The notes under the pieces were generated by a model, which worked only from the letters and a program-made list of their open reading frames with translations, was not told the origin of the DNA and did no database searches. This document shows positions 11,601 through 22,691 of a stretch of DNA of 64,000 bases, in pieces (the stretch's first letter is position 1; every line of letters starts with the position of its first letter). This stretch comes from Holothuria scabra (lineage: Eukaryota > Echinodermata > Holothuroidea > Aspidochirotida > Holothuriidae). Made by a program: the position numbers and the translations under genes. Location: positions 17,936,001 through 18,000,000 of the forward strand of contig CM074184.1 in the NCBI GenBank assembly GCA_037179385.1, in the 5' to 3' direction.

Positions 11601-14600
11601 ATGGTGTGCAACTGTGTTTTGGACATGGAATAGGCTTGAAGAGGATACATTGTAATATAATACATAGCATGGACCCCGTTCCGTAACGAAAGGGTTAAAT
11701 CCCCTTGTTTGCAGGTTGTAGCTGCAGTATACATGGCAACATTATTTGTCAGTTGTAGGTCATAAGTTACCAACTTTAATGAATTTTAAGATTGTCTGTA
11801 CTGTACCTACAGTATAACACAGTACTATACCCTGTACCAAACTATACCCTTGGGAATTTTTAATTAGTTTGACTACATGGGTGGGTAAAGGTAATATGCT
11901 GGTTTCTCAAAGTGCACACTTAATAATAATGTACAGTAATTAAATACGTACTGCTTACTGTACTTGGAGAGCATGGTGAATTATGCAACAAAAGTCGCAC
12001 ATACTGTACTAAATGTGTAAGACACAAAAACATTATCCAACCTGCGCTCATTAGCTTTGCATTAATCTTTCCTTCTGTACAATACAATGGTAAAGACAGC
12101 ATTATGGCTACTAACATTCCCTTGTCCGTTAAATTGATATGTACTCAAAGTAGTGCACATACTGCCAGCAGAACCATATTGCAGCAGAAATACTGTACAG
12201 AGTATACTGTTGAGTGTTACAGTATGTAGATTTCACTCAGGACTATTAGTGAATATATAATACAGTAGGTGGAATTGCAGTGCTACAAAATTTTAATGAC
12301 CATTTCACTACCAGCATATTGGTTCACATGTAAATTTAATACTGTACACAATATTTTTGAAATGTTCCATTTGTGTAAATTGCTAGTTGAGTTTCTTAAA
12401 CAATATTCCTTCTGATATCAGAGAAGTACATATGAAACAAGAAATGCCCTTAAGAGTAATTTATGGATGTAATATGCTTATGGAATTAAGAACAGCTACT
12501 ACAGTAACCCAATGAAAAAGTTCAGCAAACTTATGGCTGTTTTAGCACAAAGAAAATTTTCTTTAATACTAGCCTCTTTGTAAGAACATTAGCTGTATAA
12601 TTCAAGTTCCATGTAGAATATCAGGGTTAAGTATGAACACTACAAATTCATGCATGCAATGTATAATATTGAATTTAGCTTCCTTTGGTTTATAAAAAGT
12701 CTGAGTAGGGAAGACAATAACAGTATTACTATGCACTATTACAGATAAGTACTTTGAGGTTTTACAGCTCAATTTCTAACCAATTGGCTTCAGTCAGGTT
12801 TGCCATGGTCTTTTTCCACTAGTGGCACACTGGCTTGTTTTCTTCTCAATTGCTTATACTGAGCACCAAGCACAAAGGTTCTGTTTTTAAGTTTTTGGTA
12901 TGACCTGGCCAAGAGTAAAACTCCATACCTTCCAACTGCAAGTTGGATTCTCTAACCACTTGACCATGCAGCCAGTTGCTTCCTAGACAAGAGCCTTTAT
13001 TACACTTACACTTGAAGTCACACTGACCTTGCCCTTTTAATATTGTATTCCATTCCTTTCTTTTTAAGACTGCTACAATCCCCAACAAAATAAATGAAAC
13101 AATTCACTGGAACAGTGACAAAATGCACTCATGATCTCTCAGACTCCCCTTGAAACCCCCTCTCCCCTTTTCAATGTTGTGTCCTATCTGATCCTTAAAA
13201 GGTTGAAGTCAACATTAAAAGGGGGAGGGAGGAAGGGGATTTGTTTCATTTACTTTTGTCGGGGAGTGTAAGCATGCATAATGGCTATGGGTATGTTATC
13301 AATCTATAGGTAAACATTCCTGTGAGCCACAACTGAAAAAAAATGCAGTGGCCAGCTAGCTTGAACCAATTGGTTGGAAACTGGGCTGTGACACTCCATC
13401 TTATCTAACCTAACCAATCACAGAATCAGCAAGATATGTAAATAATAAATATTGATCCTTTGCATCTCTGACATCTTTGTTGTACAATCACCTGAACCAA
13501 CCAACCAGTTAAACCCTTTCAACAGCAACAGTTTGAAAACTAGCTTGTAACATAACAGAGCTTTGCTGAATAATAAAGCTTTGCTGACTAAGGAATATAC
13601 TGTAGTCCCTTGTAAGTTTTGAGTAGCTTTAATTTTTAGAGTGCCAATCCAGGAAACCCAGAACCAAACTAATATCAATGAGTTCCCAAATTTGCAAGCA
13701 CATGCCCAAATCCCCCCCCCCCCCCCCCCAATTGCAAAACTAACATTTAAAATACATCCAAAATGACTAAAATACTATTTCATCTCTCTGAAACTTAAGG
13801 AGTGTTCTTCCTGTACACATGGTTTTGTGTTGCAGACTGTATAAAATGGCCCTTATGTTGTGAAAAGTTTTTCATCTTACCAAATCATAAAAGACCACTT
13901 AGCATTTGAATGTTTTTAACAAGTGTATGGGCATTCCAAAAGAACAAAATTTCTGTGTCATTACAAAATACTGTACTTCACAAATTGTGTAGAAGGTTGT
14001 CCTGAGGATCACCAAAAATTTTGAATACAGTGAACATACTTTCCTTGAATGAGAATGAGGTCAATAAACTCATTTTATTTATAAACTATTAAGAAACACC
14101 ATAGCTCATCATAAAAAAAAGTAGTATTAACCCTTTACCGTTGTTTGGGTCCTTTTGGACCCATGCGGAGAGCTCGGCTGTCACACATCTTTACTGTTTC
14201 ACGCGGAGCTCGAAACTGCGAGTAGCTACCCGAAAATTCGGCCACAAGAGCGAGAGAGACAATAGTTTAAGGTCACGGGGTCAATGGCCTACGGAAGCCG
14301 ATGCGGGGCGGGCTACGTCCACTTTTCCGCCCAATCCCGAGGCGCGCAAATATGCCCCGATCGGAGCACAACGGTAAAGGGTTAAGCTAAAATATCTGCA
14401 CCACTCGGCTAAAGGTTTACGTGCACACATGCAGAGACAGTGGCATCAGCTTTGCAGTAAACACACTCCACAGGCTTAGTTTAACCCTTTACCGTTGTTT
14501 GGGTCCTTTTGGACCCATGCGGAGAGCTCGGCTGTCACACATCTTTACTGTTTCACGCGGAGCTCGGAACTGCGAGTAGCTACCCGAAAATTCCGCCACA

Positions 14601-17600
14601 AGAGCGAGAGAGACAATAGTTTAAGGTCACGGGGTCAATGGCCTACGGAAGCCGATGCGGGGCGGGCTACGTCCGCTTTTCCGCCCAATCCCGAGGCGCG
14701 CAAATATGCCCCGATCGGAGCACAACGGTAAAGGGTTAAAAGAAACACCATAGCTCATCATAAAAAAAAAAGGAGTATTAATGGGAAAGGGCCAAGACTT
14801 TATGTTTTTTACATTATAAGTGAGAACTGAAAGAAGTCAACTCTCAGTTCGGGATATATATTTTACTTTTTAGCCACAAAAGTAGATTTCATTTTAAGTT
14901 AAAAATATCTTAATCTGAGTCACAAGTGAAACACTTGCATTGAAGCCTGCTCAAAGTATAGGGAAACCAGAATTCTAGAAAGCACAAAGGGACTCTTTGA
15001 CTGCTCTATGGCTAGAAAAGCCTTTCAAATACAAGGAAATTGGTCAAATACCAGTTAGTGAAACAGTGATACTGAAGTTTTCCCTTCCTCTAGCTTTCAC
15101 AGTTGGCATCAGTATGTCCCATGGACAAATATAACCTACAACCACAAAACCAAGGGGAATTCCTGAAATAGTTGCATCAACTGATAAAAATATGAAAATT
15201 GAGTCCACTTACTTGCTGCTTGGTAAATAAGGTTCTAAAATCTCTATCCAACTCCAGTAGTCTCTTTTGTAAAACCCAAACAAAGAGTAACCACCTGCAA
15301 TAGGATTATCACAAATATCTTTCAAGTATAGAGAATAGGATACAGCATTTACTACATAACATTTCATTGTTAAATGCAGTTTGTTGAACTTCTAAAGAAA
15401 TCATACTCAAACTATACTCATTCAAAATAGTTAATACAAGTATGATTAAAATAAAAGTTCTACAAAATATCCATACAACTAGTCCAGTTCTACATCTAGG
15501 TCACAATTGGATTACACTGCTATATGGCAGGATGAGCATTGTTCCCTCATAACAGGAACCTGTTAGGAAGGAGACACAACTTGTATTGACTCAGCAAAGC
15601 ACTGGCAAAATGTAAATGCAAAGACACACCCTTCAACCTCATCTTCATTAACTTTTTGTTGCTAGCTGTCATGGGAATATATATGAAAGTTTCACAGTGT
15701 TACACTTTGGTCATTAGAAGTCACAATTGATATAATTTTTCATAACTTCTTTGGACAATTTTATTACAACGTACATTTCAGATATGTTTAAAATTTATCC
15801 AGAATTTGCCAAGACTGGACAAATGATTTACACTTCACTTCAGCAGTACTTATAGCACACTACGTCTCAAATTGATGCAGATATGAAGCTACTAAAAGGT
15901 CCAACCTTTAAAATTGTCTGCCCAATTCTATCAGATGTTGTTTCTCCCTCACACAGTTTAAGTCTCATTTAAAGACTCACTTTTTCATGTTGGCTTTTTG
16001 TTAGGGTTGTACAGAGCTATTGAGTACTCTGTAGATTTAAGCAGTCTATAAGTTCATTTATTGTTATTATTATTAGTTGACAGTGTTGGCTGAAGTTGCC
16101 CATCATAATCTGGCCACATCCCTAAGTACAAGAGCTATGGACCAACTTCCTCACGGAACGAGATACCCCACTTTTACAATATTGTACTGTGACTGACACA
16201 ATTTCAATACTACCTTTCAATCCTTGCCTTAGAATGGCTTCCAAAGATTCACAAAACAGCTGTAGGTCAGGATTTCCATCTCTCACTGGCCTGTTGTACT
16301 GCTGAAGTTTCACTAGGGCCCCTGTAAATATAAAACAAAAAAACACTATAGCTTTGTGATTCCTTCATTCCTTTAAAGAAATTTTTCATCACAGTTAAAT
16401 TTGCCCTATAGCAATATCTTTTTTTATTTACAGTAGTTTTAAACTGTTTCCACAATTTGATGTCTGCAAGCTGACCTCACATGTCCATGGATCTCCAGAT
16501 ACAGTAAGTTTTTTAATATTTTTGTGAAATATCTCAGTCAATTATTACTCATATCTTCCTATTTGATACTCAGTTAAAGCATGATATTTGAAAGGTGATA
16601 TAAGCTACTTTTTTAAAATGATACATATGATGAACTGTAATTTTGGGTGTGCATGTTACACTACAGTATCATTACCCAGTATTGAAGAATGACACATAGA
16701 TTGTAGGGGTCAACGGTTCAGCCCCAATGCACAATCAAGTCAAAGGTGGCTGTGTGTGTGAACAAAACACACTTTTTTACTGGGCACCACTGAAGATTGA
16801 TTCCTTTTTGTTTTAAAGCTTACGTCATGAAATATTACAGTTTGAAAATGGCAATCTTTTGGGAAATTTGAGCAATGCAAATTCAGTTTTTAGACACACT
16901 GTTTTAACGAATCTGTTTATTTGCCTATGAGTAGTTCTGCAACGATTTTGGAGAAAGATTCAGACTCAGAGCCAACATCCCTTCTAGGCCTTGATGACAT
17001 AAAATATGATAGAAGATACTTTAATGGGAAATATGATGAAAACTGTGATTTTTAGCTCTTGCATACAAAATAAGTTTAGGGCAACTGCTCTTTACCTATT
17101 ATGCCTTCCAGACAGTTTAAGGCATACAGTACTGTCCCAGCTGAGGTCTGGTAGTTTCCACCCTTGGTAGTTTCCAGTCCGCTCTAAAACTCAAGGGCAG
17201 AAAGTAACATACTGTATGGAGGGTTGGAAAAATAACTTTAAAGTTAAGATGAACTTACAAGTTTTTCTATTCCTAAGTTCAGTTCAGAAGACCAATTCCG
17301 ACTGACAAGGTGTGGGGTCTTGATCATTTTGGGGAATTTTGTTGGGAAGAATGGCCTGTGTACAGAAATCCTTTTAATATTCACTGCATCATACTCTACT
17401 GTACTTTCCATACTTATGCTATGGTTCCGATCTCAATTTTAATCACTTTAATTAAGTGGAGGGGGAGGCAGAGTTTACTATCTGACATTACCTGGTCTGT
17501 GAAATGCTTTACTTTTGGGTGCCCATTATGTTACTGTAAAACAATCATGATTTAGGCTGATTTAGTCTGAGTTTTTATTTCACCTTGGCCTAACTTACAA

Positions 17601-18564
17601 GTGTTTATTTTGCCCAGGGTCTCCAATTGGCACTGGTACAGTTTTCTCTTCTCATGTTATTAATTCCTGCCACTGAAATATGTATTAACTGCCGTCCAAA
17701 GGAGCAGAAAACAAGATTTGGTAAAGGCAGAGACTACAGAGGGCCGAAACTGAGGTAATTTGTCCTAGCCTTGGCTTAGGCAAGCTGTATTGGAACTTAT
17801 TTAGAATTAGTGGCAGAAAATGATATGATTTTAAAAAACTCTCAACTTTTTCCGATTATTTTCCCAGTAGTAAAATGCCTTCTCTTTTTTTCCTCCACTT
17901 GAGAAGAGCAGTATGATGTATATGCTGTGGAAAGAAGTGAATGGTTAATGCTGTGGAAGAACGAAAAGCAGTGGTTAAACCTGCATTCGCACCCCTGACA
18001 TACAGGTATAACATACTAACCAGCACACTTGCCTGATGCGCTATGAACGCAGTTGCTGGTGTGGGGGTTTCAAGTAATAAAGTAATGTCTCATAGTACTG
18101 CTTACTATATCAAGACATGTGAATTTAATAGGTATACACATATAAGAGCCAAGTAATTACACATACATAAGAACTACATGCATATATTTTTAAAATGTAC
18201 AATGGGGTATATATTCCCACCGGTGCATAGGCCTATACCATCATATAGCCTCCCCTAACCTACCTATGCATTCGTGTGCGTATGCATGTACGTACACACA
18301 AGTATTATATCCCTACAGTAACTCTAACCTTTACCACCTTTTACTGTATGTATCCACGTGTGACGTATGACGTCTACAGGTTCCAACGCCTGATTCTACA
18401 TTAGAGCCGCTGTATTAGTTTTAACATTCTAATACTAACATTACTGTACCTATTTACATCGCTGGGTTAAGTTTATTGCAAGATCATAGGACTATTTATA
18501 AGTGAAGAAAATAAAAACAAAGCCTACCCTTAAAGGCAGAAAGATGAGGATCACGGATTGACAT
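2518..18564 (-). CDS. RUN-domain protein, N-terminal 129 residues over five exons (3' part outside window)
   Basis: Coding segments in transcript order are 18564-18528, 16321-16214, 15294-15213, 10863-10812 and 2625-2518. Every junction is GT-AG and every phase fits, so the joined frame is 387 nt with no stop. The protein begins MSIRDPHLSAFKG and contains LQLFCESLEAILRQGLK, SLFGFYKRDYWSWIE, and GRGRMFLRIALNKKFL followed by LIKNDQLLE. These match the pattern of the RUN domain (an aromatic tryptophan segment, then the G-R-[GA]-R-x-[WF]-[LI]-R-x-A-L block). RUN domains are helical modules that couple small GTPases or kinesin/dynein adaptors to endosomes, lysosomes and autophagosomes. An in-frame TAG lies 9 nt upstream of the start, so this is the first usable ATG. 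The last exon ends inside the RUN domain, so the gene must continue beyond base 1. It does not look like RUFY1-3, RUBCN, RUNDC3 or PLEKHM2 as I know them, and the paralogue is unresolved. Introns are loaded with transposons. Confidence 0.85.
2960..3388. mobile_element. hAT-type MITE, 429 bp
   Basis: Terminal inverted repeats CAGTGTTTGCACCGGGTA (left) and, reverse complemented, TAGTGTTTGCACCGGGTA (right). Flanks are GTCTTGAA (2952-2959) and GTCCTGAA (3389-3396), an 8-bp duplication with one mismatch, as hAT transposases make. The sub-terminal regions are crowded with CGGGTACCCG palindromes. There is no coding capacity. A half copy lies at 9465-9559. Confidence 0.85.
4480..4830. repeat. Decayed copy of the DR1-like 142-bp repeat
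   Basis: Recognisable phrases in the same order as the array at 250-900: 'ggcctccaccaaaaacaatc', 'ctctgacctataaggcatct', 'gaaatatcaggtttacaagg', 'ttttcaaagctatacccatg' and 'gtgacctt'. Strongly diverged. Confidence 0.6.
5428..5600 (-). CDS. Possible exon of unknown origin
   Basis: On the minus strand one frame stays open from about 5600 down to a GTAAGC donor near 5428. It gives a peptide with blocks DGWKIRDKLSLKLFLRVDQI, TPDHFCDRIAVLSSILQKAF and PPGTSAIVR. Composition is protein-like (amphipathic, few rare residues), but no family is recognised and no convincing acceptor or partner exon was found. It could be a remnant of cargo or transposase in the surrounding inverted-repeat element. Confidence 0.25.
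9465..9559 (-). mobile_element. Fragment of the 429-bp hAT MITE
   Basis: Reverse complement starts CAGTGTTTGCACCGGGTAGG and follows the left half of the element at 2960 for about 95 bp (including 'gggtacccgaaccg' and 'ccttgcaa') at roughly 85 percent identity, then stops. No second terminus or target duplication is visible. Confidence 0.75.
10812..10863 (-). CDS. RUN-domain gene exon 4 (52 nt)
   Basis: Acceptor CCCTCTGCAG and donor GTGAGA. Only one frame is open, encoding K/PCPLYSIAVDACKTSSK, and it is the frame required by the neighbours. This small exon lies about 270 bp outside the right terminal repeat of the 5.3 kb Harbinger-like element. Confidence 0.8.
11523..11694. mobile_element. 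TTAA-flanked piggyBac-like MITE, 172 bp
   Basis: Starts CCCCTTTGCTACGCATGG after TTAA (11519-11522) and ends CCGTAACGAAAGGG before TTAA (11695-11698). The inverted repeats pair as CCCTTTGCTACG / CCCTTTCGTTACG. TTAA duplication plus CCC termini is the piggyBac signature. It sits in the RUN gene intron between exons 3 and 4. Confidence 0.6.
12755..12978 (-). mobile_element. tRNA-derived SINE (copy 2)
   Basis: On the minus strand the head reads GGCTGCATGGTCAAGTGGTT then AGAGAATCC, resembling a tRNA A box. It is followed by a body with 'agcagtaagc'-type phrases and the family tail ending 'ggttagaaattgagctgtaa'. It shares order and tail with the copies at 49285, 49985 and 51505. Confidence 0.75.
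13346..13405 (+). mobile_element. SINE 3' tail fragment
   Basis: Contains 'ggccagctagcttgaaccaa' then 'ttggttggaaactgggctgt', matching the 3' end of the copy at 49285 almost base for base; head and body are missing. Confidence 0.7.
14131..14381. mobile_element. piggyBac-type MITE, copy A (251 bp)
   Basis: Flanked on both sides by TTAA (14127-14130 and 14382-14385). Termini CCCTTTACCGTTGT and ACAACGGTAAAGGG are a 14-bp perfect inverted repeat. Copy B, 104 bp away, is the same length with about three substitutions, so both are young. The open frames inside the two copies match only because the DNA does; no protein family is recognised. Confidence 0.9.
14485..14735. mobile_element. piggyBac-type MITE, copy B (251 bp)
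   Basis: Flanked by TTAA at 14481-14484 and 14736-14739, same orientation as copy A. A 40-bp host segment ('agaaacaccatagctcatca' plus a poly-A run and 'gtattaa') appears just left of copy A and again just right of copy B, so the pair is bracketed by a direct duplication. Confidence 0.9.
15213..15294 (-). CDS. RUN-domain gene exon 3
   Basis: 82 nt. Acceptor CTATTGCAG and donor GTAAGT. Encodes GYSLFGFYKRDYWSWIEILE then PYLPSS. The K-[RK]-D-Y-W motif is typical of RUN domains. The other two frames are closed (one) or give an unrelated peptide, and only this frame joins exons 2 and 4. Confidence 0.85.
16214..16321 (-). CDS. RUN-domain gene exon 2
   Basis: 108 nt. Acceptor TTTACAG and donor GTAGTA. 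Encodes ALVKLQQYNRPVRDG followed by NPDLQLFCESLEAILRQGLK, the first helices of the RUN fold, including the conserved L-x-x-x-L-E-x-x-[LF]-x-x-G-L-[KR] block. Confidence 0.85.
18528..18564 (-). CDS. RUN-domain gene exon 1 (start codon)
   Basis: Encodes M-S-I-R-D-P-H-L-S-A-F-K plus one base. Donor is G|GTAGGC. The codon three positions upstream in the same frame is a stop (TAG), and two further upstream ATGs are out of frame. The phase-1 end joins exon 2, which begins with the remaining two bases of a glycine codon. Confidence 0.8.
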
Positions 18565-19618
18565 TGTGGCATGCTAACCATGTAAAGGGTTAGGCTTAGC
18601 TAAGACAAATAACTGTGGGACTTAAACAACAGGCCTTCTTTTTGATTTGACAAAGTCCATATATAGTAACATTAGCCTATATCCACCAAGTTCAAAGGTT
18701 CCAGTGTGCCCAGAATCAGGAAAGAATTGTTACAACTACTGTAGGTTAGTATGGAGATGTAGGGCGCGAGTAAAGTCTCACTTAGCCGTCACCAGTAGTT
18801 AGACATAATATATTTTAGTCACTACAGCACAGTAACATTTATCTCCTTGGCTTAACGTTAGGCGATACAACACCTGACAGGCAGTAATGAAGAGACCAGT
18901 CATTGCTGGCTAGGCTAGCTGCATTAGGCTAACGTTACACACTGAACACTGTCGATTCGCCCATGCACTGGGACTGAGTTGTTCAGATTCTGACGTGCCC
19001 ACAACCTGTTAGAAACAGCTGTTCGATTTGTTATTGCACAAGGTCGCTTCTTTTTCGCAAATGTCCTGCCCTGACTTATGCGCCTTGTTCAGGCGCTTCG
19101 TCTATGGAAGTCCATTATTAGCTTTAATGTTAGAAATTTTGTTGCATGGCGGTACGAGCTGAGGCTTGAAGTTGGTGGTAAGTTTATGTGCGTACTGCGT
19201 ACGTACTTTCCGACTGGCGAGGTCAAGCTAAGGTCACACAGGTACTTCTTTTAGCTGTTTAGTCATGTTTTCTTTCATAGCCACGGCTCTGTTTTCTTTT
19301 CAAAGATATTGTAATACCTTTGTTTCTTTCCCTGCAGAGCGCCTAATAACATAATGCTTTACCATGTACGAGTTTCTAAGTTTATATCTTTTATAACCCT
19401 CTGCAGGACACAAATTGGAACGGTGCCATAATTCGAACAAGAAATGCACTTGCCCCATAGGAAAGTTACCCCCCGGAAGCCTATGTGTACATATCACACT
19501 TATGAGAGTAGGTAAAAAAAGCATTACAGGAGACTATGTGGGCGCCTCTCAAGTCCGTGAGAACTTGCAGCTAGGGCCGCAAAATTCCATGTAACTAACT
19601 GTGCGAAGGACCGGACGG
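18565..19618. promoter_or_regulatory. Upstream region of the RUN-domain gene
   Basis: About 1 kb between the RUN start codon and the first hAT element. It is richer in CpG-containing words (tacgtacgtac, gtgacgtatgacgtc) than the introns, as expected near a promoter. No TATA box or second divergent gene can be called with confidence; a GGTGGTAAGTTT donor-like site at about 19170 on the plus strand could belong to a non-coding first exon. Confidence 0.35.
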
Positions 19619-19959
19619 ACAATTTGCAGGCACGTAGCCACGGGGGGGGGGGGGGCACAGGGAGGCGCGTGTTCCCCCCCCCCCCAGAAAAAAATCAATA
19701 AAAAGTCTTGCACTGAAGGAGAAAAAAATTTATCCGCATTAAACCACCACAACTTCGAAATAACTAGACTGAATTCTGTCGAATCGAACAAAACATTCAC
19801 TTTAACTCGGGTAAGGAGCGTATGAACGACCTACACAACTATTACTGTCAATTATTAGTCATGGATAGCGCTTGGAGTTCCCTTCCCTGAAGGTCGAGGA
19901 AGGTTACGCCAAGTATTGTTTCGAGCCTAATTTCGCACGTCAGTGTATCATTCAGCTGT

Positions 19960-20600
19960 CATATAAGTTCTTACGTGCGAGTAATGTACATTTACCTGGT
20001 TTCTGGGCCGGCGTTGTAGGCGGTGCAAAAAGAGAGACTTCAGACACAAAATAATTCAATGAAGTTATCATAAAAATTATTCCTTAAGAACAGCCTTAGG
20101 AAAAAGTGTCTGGAACTACCGTACACCGCAAAAAAAAAAAAAAAAAAAAAGGCAGTTAAATACAAGTAAAATCAACGTCTTTCTGATTTAGGAGTAATTT
20201 ATGTGTCCGGGGAAAGGATATAAGCAAATGCAGATCAACCTAGTTGAAGTTGTTACGAAATTTTCTAACCGAGAAAAAAGAACCAAAATCAAACTCTTTT
20301 AAGCAAGAAAATACTTAATAAAGCTACAGGTAAAATAAATTTTCATAATTTGTTTAAGTTTAGTTTGACATCACCAATTAGCCTTGACAACCTCGTTGGC
20401 AGCTTGTTTTTTATAATATCCATATTTTTCTATTTCATTTTCACTTTTAGTGTAAAAAGGGGTAAAGTTTTGTTGTGAGACCAGCTTTTTCGGAGTACAA
20501 ATATATCAAAGAGAAACGCAAAATTTCGCACCATTTGCATCTAGAGTCCTTGAAATAGGCAAAAAATTTTCAAAGGGGAGGGGGACACCCCCTCCCATTA
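19960..20600. repeat. Long direct repeat, left arm (641 bp)
   Basis: Begins CATATAAGTTCTTACGTGCG and ends CCCCCTCCCATTA. It is repeated at 22047-22691 with about a dozen differences (for example accgtacaccgc versus accgtataccgc, and changes in the poly-A run). The two arms bracket the LINE exactly. Confidence 0.95.
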
Positions 20601-22046
20601 ACATAACATAACAGGTTGAAGGGCAAAGGAGGGCCAAGGCCCCATAAGATGCCCTGAAGTCCAAGCCCTAATCAAAAGTCAAACCACCAAAGCTTGATAA
20701 CAGCCCCAAACAATCAGATTCTACCACAGCCATGGAAAAACCTGTCAATGTTAACCTTAAAGCAGTGAACTGAGGGGGAGTTAACTACCCAATCTGGTAG
20801 ACAATTCCACTCGTTGACAACTCTATGGGAGAAACTAAACTTCCTAGTGTCAAGCCTTGCAAAAGGCTTGATCAAGCTTTTTACAATGCCCACGCACCCG
20901 AGAATTACCTTGAACCCTTAAATAACAACAAGTCAGAAGGGGATTCCTTTCACAAAGGAACTTGAAAACCTGGAGCATGTCTCCCCTAATCCTTCTCAGC
21001 TCCAAGGTGGTAAGCCCAAGATGTTTAAGCCTAGCATGATAGGGCAAATTTCTCACCTCAGGAATGAGGCGAGTGGCTCTCCTCTGAACCTGCTCTAAAA
21101 CAAACTTGTCCTTTTCATAGAAGGGACTCCAAGCCTGAGCTGCATAGTCAAGATGGGGTCTTACCAACTGCTTATACAAATTAAGTACAATATCCTTACT
21201 AAAATTGATGAAATTCCTCTTGATCAATCCAAGCACTCTATTAGCCTTTACAGCAGTGGCTGCACACTGCTTTGATGACTTTAAGTCCCCAGTAATTACA
21301 ACACCCAGATCTTTCTCAGAGGTGACATTACTTAAAACACAACCATTCATGTTATAATCATAGCTAAAACTTTTGGGACCAAAATGAAGGACCTTACACT
21401 TATCTGCATTAAAAGACATTTGCCAGGTCTGACGTCTGAGACCAAGAAAATAACCTATCCAGATCTTTCTGCAGCAGTAAGGCATCATCCAAAATGCTAA
21501 TCTTCCTATAAAGCTTAGTATCATCTGCAAACTTACTTATACGAGATGTAAGAGAACTATCAATATCATTGATGAAAATTAAGAAAAGAAGTGGGCCAAG
21601 GACAGAACCCTGTGGTACTCCACTTGTGACTTCTTTCCAAGAGGAGAAGTTACCATTGACAGCAACTCTCTGAGATCTACCATGAAGCCACGAATTTATC
21701 CAATCAGCACAATTGCCCTGAACCCCTAACCTATGCAGCTTAACCATTAGCCTACCTAATGGAACTTTATCAAAAGCCTTTGAAAAGTCAAGGTAAATGA
21801 CATCAACGCCATACCCAGAATCAAGAGATGAAGAGACATCTTCAAGAAAGCTCAGTAAGTTAGTAACACAAGATCTGCTTGGCAGGAAACCATGTTGTGA
21901 CAGATTAAGTAACTCATTATCTAAAAGATACTTAAGTAAACTATCCTTAATCAAAGATTCCATAACTTTGCACACAACACTGGTTAAACTGACAGGCCTG
22001 TAATTGCAAGGATTACTTCGATCCCCCTTCTTAAAAATTGGAGTAA
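20601..22046 (-). mobile_element. 5'-truncated CR1-like LINE, 1.45 kb
   Basis: Minus-strand order is reverse transcriptase from the VTPIFKKGD block to the C-terminal tail, a stop near 20713, a 3' UTR of about 110 bp and a short repeated TTATG tail at 20601-20612. The 5' part (endonuclease and start of RT) is missing, as usual for target-primed insertion. Both ends coincide with the borders of the 640-bp direct repeats. Confidence 0.9.
20713..22046 (-). pseudogene. CR1-like reverse transcriptase, two frameshifts
   Basis: Readable motifs in order: NPCNYRPVSLTSVVCKVME, HGFLPSRSCVTNLL, DVIYLDFSKAFDKVP, SGVPQGSVLGPLLFLIFIND and the catalytic FADDTKLY, then DKCKVLHFG, LVRPHLDYAAQAWSP, VQRRATRLI and LDTRKFSFSHRVVNEWNCLP. 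Non-LTR enzymes of the CR1/L2 type have this order, with F/YADD as the active site. Frame 1 runs from 22046 to about 21430. A 7-base near-duplication at 21423-21441 (CAGACGTCAGAC) shifts the frame. A second one-base shift near 20880 separates the last 50 residues, which run to a stop at about 20713. The enzyme core is nearly intact, so the copy is fairly recent. Confidence 0.9.
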
Positions 22047-22691
22047 CATATAAGTTCTTACGTGCGAGTAATGTACATTTACCTGGTTTCTGGGCCGGCG
22101 TTGTAGGCGGTGCAAAAAGAGAGACTTCAGACACAAAATAATTCAATGAAGTTATCATAAAAATTATTCCTTAAGAACAGCCTTAGGAAAAAGTGTCTGG
22201 AACTACCGTATACCGCAAAAAAAAAAAAAAAAGAAAAAAAAAGGCAGTTAAATACAAGTAAAATCAACGTCTTTCTGATTTAGGAGTAATTTATGTGTCC
22301 GGGGAAAGGAATAAGCAAATGCAGATCAACCTAGTTGAAGTTGTTACGAAATTTTCTAACCGAGAAAAAAGAACCAACATCAAACTCTTTTAAGCAAGAA
22401 AATACTTAATAAAGCTACAGGTAAGATTAATTTTCATAATTTGTTTAAGTTTAGTTTGACATCACCAATTAGCCTTGACAACCTCGTTGGCAGCTTGTTT
22501 TTTATAATATCCATATTTTTCTATTTCATTTTCACTTTTAGTGTAAAAAGGGGCAAAGTTTTGTTGTGAGACCAGCTTTTTCGGAGTACAAATATATCAA
22601 AGAAAAATGCAAAATTTCGCACCATTTGCATCTAGAGTCCTTGAAATAGGCAAAAAAACTTCAAAGGGGAGGGGGACACCCCCTCCCATTA
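22047..22691. repeat. Long direct repeat, right arm (645 bp)
   Basis: Copy of 19960-20600, about 98 percent identical by eye, in the same orientation. After its last shared base the original hAT sequence continues ('gaccccttccccaggccagc') to the right terminus at 22770. Confidence 0.95.

Noticed and set aside
14141..14731. Two homologous 78-codon frames
   Set aside because: They sit within two copies of the same 251-bp MITE, so similarity is DNA-level; no start context, family or purifying pattern can be argued from three differences.
19601..19825. Open frames crossing the poly-G/poly-C ends of the hAT element
   Set aside because: Products of homopolymers and element termini, without protein features.
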